DNA from: Clostridiales bacterium
GTDB taxonomy: Bacteria > Bacillota > Clostridia > Peptostreptococcales > Anaerovoracaceae
Direction of reading: 5' to 3'
Length of the DNA: 10,778 nt
Assembly (NCBI GenBank): GCA_009778945.1
Contig: WRFF01000050.1
Coordinates: 1-10,778, forward strand
Below are positions 6,231 to 10,778 of the stretch, in pieces. The notes under the pieces were generated by a model that made no database searches, was not told the origin of the DNA, and worked only from the letters and a program-made list of their open reading frames with translations. Position numbers and translations under genes: made by a program. Each line of letters opens with the position of its first letter. Position 1 is the stretch's first letter.

Positions 6231-7112
6231 ATGATTTACGAAGAAAGAGAAGAAGAAATCGGGACCCTGGTCGGGTCAATCATGGAAAGTTATGCGGCAT
6301 ATCCGGAGATTATCCGCATCGGGAAGCGCAACCATATCGATCGCGAAGCGATACAGGCCGCAATCGAAAATCTTCGGCAGCTTCTCTTTCCCGGATTTTT
6401 TGATAACGGCAGTATGTGCGAGTATACGAAGGAATTCTTTGTGCGCGACACGCTGTTTGCGCTGCGCAGCTCGCTCATTACGCAGATCGAACGCGCGTAC
6501 CGGCATCAAACGGATGAGGTGGACGGCGAGGCGCCGGTCAGGGCTGCGCGCGTTACGGACGAATTTCTCTCCCGGCTTACCGAGGTGCGGCGCCTGCTTG
6601 CGCTCGATGTCGAGGCTGCGTTTGACGGCGACCCCGCGTCCACAAGCCGCGACGAGATCGTGCTCTCTTATCCGGGCGTTTACGCGATCACGGTCTACCG
6701 GCTTGCGCACGAACTCTGGGAGCTCGGCGTTCCGCTGATCCCGCGCATGATGTGCGAGTCCGCGCATTCGAAGACGGGTATCGATATTCACCCCGGCGCG
6801 GCAATCGGCGAATATTTCTTTTTGGATCACGGGACTGGCATTGTCATCGGGGAGACCGCGACGATCGGCAGCCATGTGAAGATCTACCAGGGTGTGACGC
6901 TCGGCGCGCATTCGACAAAAGGCGGGCGCAAACTTTGCGGCAGCAAGCGGCATCCCGACATCGAGGATCATGTGACGATCTATTCGGGCGCGTCAATCCT
7001 CGGCGGGGATACGGTGATCGGCGAACATTCCGTCATCGGCTCCAATGCTTTCATCACGACAAGCGTACCGAAAAATTCCCGCATTACGGGAGAGACTGTC
7101 ATCACGGAATAA
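6231..7112 (+). CDS. cysE: Serine O-acetyltransferase
   Basis: Converts L-serine and acetyl-CoA to O-acetylserine, the first step of cysteine synthesis in the cytosol. The 293-residue protein has a long helical N-terminal domain (about 1-175) and a left-handed beta-helix of hexapeptide repeats (about 178-290). The conserved catalytic residues are visible: D185 in GIDIHPGA, H200 in FLDHGTG and H241 in KRHPDI, matching Asp143, His158 and His193 of the E. coli enzyme. IGETATIG and VTLGAHSTKGG follow the family pattern. The N-terminal part is longer than in short epsC-type enzymes, and the chain ends without the extended E. coli-like tail. GGAG (6222-6225) lies 5 nt before the ATG. The 41-bp AT-rich gap upstream contains TATAGT (6199-6204) but no matching -35, so I favour read-through from upstream. 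No T-box or other cysteine-responsive leader is visible. Confidence 0.94.
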   Translation: MIYEEREEEIGTLVGSIMESYAAYPEIIRIGKRNHIDREAIQAAIENLRQLLFPGFFDNGSMCEYTKEFFVRDTLFALRSSLITQIERAYRHQTDEVDGEAPVRAARVTDEFLSRLTEVRRLLALDVEAAFDGDPASTSRDEIVLSYPGVYAITVYRLAHELWELGVPLIPRMMCESAHSKTGIDIHPGAAIGEYFFLDHGTGIVIGETATIGSHVKIYQGVTLGAHSTKGGRKLCGSKRHPDIEDHVTIYSGASILGGDTVIGEHSVIGSNAFITTSVPKNSRITGETVITE

Positions 7113-7148
7113 TAAGCACGAAACAGGATACGGGGAAAGGGAGACATT

Positions 7149-8657
7149 ATGGCATTTTATTTCAAAGATCCGTCACGGACATTCAACGAGTATCTGCTCG
7201 TACCGGGCTATTCGTCGTCGGATTGCCAGCCGGGCCGCGTGGATCTCGGGACGCCGGTCGTAAAATACCGTACCGGCGAAGAGCCCGCGCTCCGGGCCAA
7301 TATCCCGATGGCGTCCGCGGTCATGCAAGCGGTTTCGGATGACCGGCTTGCGGTTGCGCTCGCGAAGGAAGGCGGCGTCTCCTTTATCTTCGGTTCGCAG
7401 AGCGTCGAGAACCAGGTGGCGATGGTGCGGCGCGTAAAGGATCACAAAGCGGGCTTTGTCCGCTCGGACAGCAATATTCGGCCCGACCAGACGCTTTCCG
7501 ATATCCTCGCGCTGAAGGAGAAATACGGACACAGTACGGTCGCGGTCACGGAGGATGGGACGCCGGACGGGCGGATTGTCGGTATCGTAACGAGCCGGGA
7601 TTACCGCATCAGCCGGACGCCGGTGGATACGCCGGTCAGCGAATTCATGACGCCGCTTTCAAGCCTCATCTACGGCAAGGACGGCATCTCGCTCTCCGAG
7701 GCAAACGATATACTCTGGGACCATAAACTCAACCAGCTCCCGATCATCGACAAGCAGGGGCGGCTGACGCATTTTGTCTTCCGAAAGGATTATGAAAGCC
7801 ACAAGAGCAATCCGAGCGAGCTTTTGGATGCACAAAAGCGGTATATCGTCGGCGCCGGCGTGAACACCCGCGACTATGAGGAACGCATTCCGGCTCTTGT
7901 GGACGCAGGCGCGGATGTGCTCGTCGTCGATTCAAGCGAGGGCTTTACCGAATGGCAGCAGCGGACGCTTGCGTTTGCGCGCGCGCGCTACGGCGACAGC
8001 GTGAAGATCGGCGCGGGCAATGTCGTGGACCGCGACGGCTTTCGTTTCCTTGCGGAGTTGGGTGCGGATTTTGTGAAGGTCGGGATCGGCGGCGGGTCGA
8101 TCTGCATCACGCGCGAGCAAAAGGGCATCGGGCGCGGACAGGCGTCCGCGGTTATGGATGTGGCAAAGGCGAGAAATGGGTATTATGAAGAAACGGGCGT
8201 CTATATCCCGATCTGCAGCGACGGCGGCATTGTCTACGACTACCATATGGCGGTCGCGCTTGCGATGGGCGCGGATTTCCTGATGCTCGGGCGCTATTTT
8301 GCGCGTTTTGACGAGAGCCCGTCGGCGCGCCTGACGGTGAACGGCTCTTATGTGAAGGAGTATTGGGGCGAGGGCTCCAACCGCGCGCGCAACTGGCAGC
8401 GCTACGACTTCGGCGAGGGGGAGGCGCTCTCGTTTGAGGAGGGCGTCGATTCTTATGTGCCGTACGCGGGCGCGCTGAAAGACGGCGTGGGTTCCACGCT
8501 TGCGAAGCTCCGTTCCACGATGTGTTCCTGCGGTGCGCTCTCTATTCCGGAGCTTCAGGAAAAGGCGAAACTGACGATTGTGAGCGCGACGAGCATCGTT
8601 GAAGGCGGCGCGCACGACGTGATCCTCAAAGAGCAAACGGGATCAGTCATCCGGTGA
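7149..8657 (+). CDS. guaB: Inosine-5'-monophosphate dehydrogenase, Tritrichomonas-like type
   Basis: Oxidises IMP to XMP with NAD+, the committed step of guanine nucleotide synthesis. The 502-residue chain is a TIM barrel interrupted by a CBS-pair subdomain (about 95-220). The catalytic loop GGGSICITRE has C319 as the nucleophile. D261 (VVDSSEGF) contacts ribose/NAD, SDGG (357-360) is at the phosphate site, GRYFAR (381-386) follows, and the mobile flap RNWQRY (414-419) brings R418 and Y419, the catalytic base pair. Cys319, Asp261, Arg418 and Tyr419 have the same numbers as in the T. foetus enzyme, and long stretches agree with that sequence as I remember it (FNEYLL.PG, SFIFGSQS, IVEGGAHDVI). 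Standard bacterial GuaB usually has a GPGSICTTR loop. AGGGAG (7138-7143) lies 5 nt before the ATG. It follows cysE by 36 bp and is probably the last gene of the run. Confidence 0.96.
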   Translation: MAFYFKDPSRTFNEYLLVPGYSSSDCQPGRVDLGTPVVKYRTGEEPALRANIPMASAVMQAVSDDRLAVALAKEGGVSFIFGSQSVENQVAMVRRVKDHKAGFVRSDSNIRPDQTLSDILALKEKYGHSTVAVTEDGTPDGRIVGIVTSRDYRISRTPVDTPVSEFMTPLSSLIYGKDGISLSEANDILWDHKLNQLPIIDKQGRLTHFVFRKDYESHKSNPSELLDAQKRYIVGAGVNTRDYEERIPALVDAGADVLVVDSSEGFTEWQQRTLAFARARYGDSVKIGAGNVVDRDGFRFLAELGADFVKVGIGGGSICITREQKGIGRGQASAVMDVAKARNGYYEETGVYIPICSDGGIVYDYHMAVALAMGADFLMLGRYFARFDESPSARLTVNGSYVKEYWGEGSNRARNWQRYDFGEGEALSFEEGVDSYVPYAGALKDGVGSTLAKLRSTMCSCGALSIPELQEKAKLTIVSATSIVEGGAHDVILKEQTGSVIR

Positions 8658-8721
8658 ACGGAACCGATTGTTTTTGAGCTGACCGAAAAGGCGATATGCG
8701 GCGACGCTCTCCCTCCTCCTC

Positions 8722-8743
8722 AACCAGGCGCGCCGGTTTTCGC
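8722..8743 (+). terminator. Weak candidate intrinsic terminator after guaB
   Basis: AACC (8722-8725) pairs with GGTT (8735-8738) around the self-complementary GGCGCGCC (8727-8734), with one unpaired A. It is followed by a short TTTTCG tract. The stem is short and the T-run is brief, so termination here is only possible. Confidence 0.3.
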
Positions 8744-8799
8744 GTCCAAAACCACTTTTCCCTAAAGAAGCGATAGAAGGGCAATCCATGTTTCCATGG

Positions 8800-8814
8800 G
8801 TTCTGTGACAGAAC
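8800..8814. promoter_or_regulatory. 15-bp palindrome, possible operator
   Basis: GTTCTGTGACAGAAC is a perfect inverted repeat of 7-bp arms around one central base. This is a typical shape for a dimeric repressor or activator site. It lies about 270 bp before the ligase gene and 13 bp before the larger inverted repeat. Its core TGTGACA also contains the GTGAC pentamer seen repeatedly at 1116-1357. Confidence 0.5.
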
Positions 8815-8826
8815 GCAACAGGTTTT

Positions 8827-8936
8827 ATGTCACTTTTTTTCGGTTATGGACGATTTTTCACTTAAATATTGCTGTTTTCTTTTAATTTTCGGATTTTTGG
8901 ACATGATTTTCGTCCATAGCCGCAATTTTTTGACAT
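8827..8936. repeat. Long imperfect inverted repeat (27-nt arms, 56-nt centre)
   Basis: The left arm 8827-8853 and right arm 8910-8936 pair in register: ATGTCA with TGACAT, a T-rich mismatched middle of 5 bases, AA/TT, CGG with CCG, one G-T pair, then TATGGACGA with TCGTCCATA. The register is exact with no gaps. The centre (8854-8909) is AT-rich and non-coding, and a smaller GGAC/GTCC pair (8899-8902, 8911-8914) competes with the main stem. It could be a structured RNA, a paired binding site or a small non-autonomous element; no target-site duplication is evident. Confidence 0.6.
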
Positions 8937-9027
8937 TATTTCAGAAATTCATGGCAAACTCGCCTTCACGCCGATAAATTCCAGCAAATAATTCTCCGAT
9001 TACAAGAAATGTTTTCTCCGTTTCCTG

Positions 9028-9033
9028 TATAAT
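9028..9033 (+). promoter_or_regulatory. Possible -10 box before the phenylacetate-CoA ligase gene
   Basis: A perfect TATAAT lies about 38 bp before the TTG start, but no good -35 is found at 16-18 bp (the sequence there is AGAAAT-like). A TTACAA at 9000-9005 is too far away, at 22 bp. Transcription here may need an activator or may start elsewhere. Confidence 0.35.
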
Positions 9034-9070
9034 AATATTTTACTATCACAGTAAGCGGAAAGGGAAAGAA

Positions 9071-10366
9071 TTGGCGTACTATCAGGAAAAAATCGAACGA
9101 ATGCCGCGCGAACAAATGCGCATATTGCAGGATGAACGGCTCGCGGCCCAGGTCTGGCACGCTTACGATCATGTGGCGCCGTACCGCAAAAAGATGCAGG
9201 AAAAGGGCGTCGAACCCGGCGACATCAGGGGGATCGACGATCTGCATAAACTTCCCTTTATCTCAAAGGACGACCTGCGGGAGGAGTATCCCGCCGGTTT
9301 TCTCGCCGTACCGCAGTCGGACGCGGTGCGCATTCAGTCTACAAGCGGCACGACGGGGCGGCGAGTCGTCGCCTTTTATACGCAGCATGACATCGATATC
9401 TGGGAAAACGGATGCGCGCGTGCGATCGTGGCGGCTGGCGGATCGAAGGACGACGTCGTTCACGTTTCCTACGGATATGGGCTTTTTACGGGCGGCCCGG
9501 GACTCAACGGCGGCTCGCACAAAGTCGGCTCGCTGACGTTGCCGATGTCCTCCGGCAACACAGAGCGGCAGATCCAGTTCATGACCGATCTTGGCGCGAC
9601 GATCCTCTGCTGCACACCGTCGTATGCGGCTTTCCTTGCAGAGGCAATCCACGAAGCGGGGATCGAGGAGAAGATCAAACTCAAGGCGGGCATCTTCGGC
9701 GCGGAAGCGTGGAGCGAAGAGATGCGGCGCGAGATCGAGAAATCTTTACACATCAAAGCATACGATATTTATGGGCTCACGGAGATCAGCGGACCGGGCG
9801 TCAGCTTTGAATGCGAGCGGCAGGATGGCATGCATGTCAACGAAGACGAATTTTATCCCGAGATTGTTGATCCGGATACGGGCGAACCGCTGCCGGACGG
9901 CGAAAAGGGCGAGCTTGTCTTCACCTGCCTCACGAAGCAGGCGTTTCCGCTGCTGCGTTACCGGACACGCGACATTTCCATGCTCATGCGCGGAGAGTGC
10001 GCCTGCGGCCGCACGCTCGTCAGGATGGCGAGGCCGATGGGGCGCACGGACGACATGCTGATCATTCGCGGCGTCAACGTCTTCCCGTCGCAGATCGAAA
10101 CCGTGCTGATTGGGCAGGGTTATCCGGCGAATTATCTCATCGTACTCGACCGCGTGCGGCACACGGACACCTTTGAGATCCAGGTCGAGATGACCGAGGA
10201 GATGTTTTCGGACGAGGTGCGTTTCATTGAACGGAAAGAAACGGAGCTGTTGGCGGCGCTGCGTTCGATGCTCGGTATTTCGCCAAAAGTCACGCTTGTC
10301 GCGCCGCGTACGATTGCACGCAGCGAGGGTAAAGCGGTGCGCGTTATCGACAACAGGAAGATTTGA
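9071..10366 (+). CDS. paaK: Phenylacetate-CoA ligase family protein
   Basis: An ATP-dependent acyl-adenylate-forming ligase joining phenylacetate (or a related arylacetate) to CoA with release of AMP. The 431-residue length is normal for PaaK. Motifs: phosphate-binding loop STSGTTG (90-96), YDIYGLTE (231-238), LRYRTRD (295-301) with the ribose-binding aspartate, MGRTDDML (323-330) at the hinge to the small domain, and C-terminal SEGKAVRV (418-425), where K421 is the adenylation lysine. A CACGR segment (310-314) is also typical. The start is TTG at 9071 after AGGGAAAGAA, giving the usual MAYYQEKIERM; the next ATG is not preceded by a ribosome site. The following ACT-domain gene repeats an arrangement common in Clostridia and archaea, where the ligase is tied to 2-oxoacid:ferredoxin oxidoreductase pathways. 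Exact aryl substrate undetermined. Confidence 0.92.
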   Translation: MAYYQEKIERMPREQMRILQDERLAAQVWHAYDHVAPYRKKMQEKGVEPGDIRGIDDLHKLPFISKDDLREEYPAGFLAVPQSDAVRIQSTSGTTGRRVVAFYTQHDIDIWENGCARAIVAAGGSKDDVVHVSYGYGLFTGGPGLNGGSHKVGSLTLPMSSGNTERQIQFMTDLGATILCCTPSYAAFLAEAIHEAGIEEKIKLKAGIFGAEAWSEEMRREIEKSLHIKAYDIYGLTEISGPGVSFECERQDGMHVNEDEFYPEIVDPDTGEPLPDGEKGELVFTCLTKQAFPLLRYRTRDISMLMRGECACGRTLVRMARPMGRTDDMLIIRGVNVFPSQIETVLIGQGYPANYLIVLDRVRHTDTFEIQVEMTEEMFSDEVRFIERKETELLAALRSMLGISPKVTLVAPRTIARSEGKAVRVIDNRKI

Positions 10367-10383
10367 ATTAACGGGATGCAGTA

Positions 10384-10413
10384 GATTTCACGAAATCGGA
10401 GATTTCGGAAATC
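10384..10413. repeat. Two adjacent GATTTC/GAAATC palindromes
   Basis: GATTTC-AC-GAAATC (10384-10397) is followed after GGA by GATTTC-G-GAAATC (10401-10413). All four 6-nt arms are perfect, so arms can also pair across the two units. It lies right after the ligase stop codon. A related GATTTCG/CGAAAT pairing is present in the hairpin at 2451-2481. Confidence 0.6.
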
Positions 10414-10422
10414 CTTGCATAA

Positions 10423-10461
10423 GGAGTTCCATCAGCGCGCTTTGCTCGCTGTGGCAACTCC
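10423..10461 (+). promoter_or_regulatory. Strong intercistronic hairpin just before the ACT-gene ribosome site
   Basis: GGAGTT/AACTCC, CCA/TGG and CAGCG/CGCTG stack into a 14-bp stem with two single-base bulges and a 9-nt loop (10438-10446). No T-run follows; instead the ribosome site AAGGAGGT begins 3 nt later. This favours a role in mRNA stability, processing or translation control over termination. Confidence 0.65.
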
Positions 10462-10480
10462 ATTAAGGAGGTAAAAAACG

Positions 10481-10778
10481 ATGATTGTGGATCAGGTATC
10501 CGTATTTGTGGAAAACAAACCCGGCGCGCTCGCGGATATTGCGGCGCGGCTTGCGGAGGCGGGCGTCGACCTGAACGCGCTTACAATCGCGGATACGTCG
10601 GAGTTTGGCGTCATGCGCTTCCTGAGCGACTCCCCGAAAAAGGCGCTCGCGCTGTTGAAGCTGAACGGCTGGGTCGCGTCGCTGACGCCTGTTGTGGCTG
10701 TGCGTATGGACGACCGGCCCGGCGCGCTCGCGCAGATCCTCATGATGTTTTCGGACGAGGAAATTATGGTTGAATACA
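10481..10778 (+). CDS. Tandem ACT-domain protein (cut by window edge)
   Basis: The first 99 codons are present. Residues ~2-66 form one ACT domain (VSVFVENKPGALADIA, with the GAL turn typical of the ligand-binding loop), and a second begins near residue 71 (VVAVRMDDRPGALAQIL). ACT domains bind amino acids and act as sensors; small two-ACT proteins following phenylacetate-CoA ligase are common in anaerobes and are thought to regulate or bind the aryl amino-acid pathway (inference). AAGGAGGT at 10465-10472, 8 nt before the ATG, is the strongest ribosome site in the window. The gene may share a transcript with the ligase across a structured 114-bp spacer. Confidence 0.88.
   Translation, partial: MIVDQVSVFVENKPGALADIAARLAEAGVDLNALTIADTSEFGVMRFLSDSPKKALALLKLNGWVASLTPVVAVRMDDRPGALAQILMMFSDEEIMVEY

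Larger units (their letters stand above)
8658..9070. other. 413-bp stretch without a gene
   Basis: No open frame with a ribosome site or recognisable domain is seen. The first ~100 bp are GC-rich and pyrimidine-rich, with a weak hairpin (8722-8743). The rest is AT-rich and holds a 15-bp palindrome, a 110-bp inverted-repeat structure, a TATAAT box and a small hairpin TTACT/AGTAA at 9040-9054. The change in composition near 8765 marks a boundary between the guaB tail region and a regulatory or inserted segment. Confidence 0.65.

Noticed and set aside
8652..8675. Terminator directly after the guaB stop (CGGT/ACCG then TTTTT)
   Set aside because: Only a 4-bp stem, overlapping the stop codon and separated from the T-run by four bases.

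Overview
The window reads as chromosomal DNA from an anaerobic, fairly GC-rich member of the Clostridia (inference). The support is strong AGGAGG-type ribosome sites, some TTG starts, a DgMop-type molybdenum hydroxylase, a phenylacetate-CoA ligase followed by an ACT-domain gene, and a PD-(D/E)XK-like protein of a type I associate with gut Clostridia. Coding DNA is rich in GCG, CGC and GAC codons, while the gaps between genes are AT-rich.

Layout: (a) 1-1047, minus strand: most of a GltD-like FAD/NAD(P) iron-sulfur oxidoreductase whose C-terminal end lies beyond the left edge. Its frame is open even though three copies of a ~29-bp GC-rich repeat sit inside it. (b) 1048-2568: a low-GC accessory segment holding six GTCAC motifs, an extended -10 promoter, a tandem array with a 47-bp period, one orphan PD-(D/E)XK-like gene, and a hairpin/promoter region in front of the next gene. 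(c) 2569-8657: four plus-strand genes with gaps of 15, 41 and 36 bp. They encode a 955-residue molybdopterin aldehyde oxidoreductase-like protein, a small SAM methyltransferase, serine O-acetyltransferase (cysE) and IMP dehydrogenase (guaB). (d) 8658-9070: 413 bp without a gene, with a 15-bp palindrome and a 110-bp inverted-repeat structure. (e) 9071-10778: phenylacetate-CoA ligase, then a structured 114-bp spacer and the start of a tandem ACT-domain protein cut by the right edge.

How the genes may work together: the oxidoreductase and the molybdenum enzyme are divergent and separated by the low-GC segment. They may form one redox unit, the first passing electrons to or from the second (inference). 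cysE and guaB are housekeeping biosynthetic genes. The ligase plus ACT pair fits anaerobic aromatic amino-acid/arylacetate metabolism. The IMP dehydrogenase is notable for closely resembling, from memory, the enzyme of the protozoan Tritrichomonas foetus.

I see no CRISPR array, tRNA, rRNA, transposase or phage gene. The least explained parts are the non-coding repeats (338-435, 1116-1357, 1449-1636, 8800-8936, 10384-10461) and the changed active-site motifs of the molybdenum enzyme. None of these by itself proves a new system.
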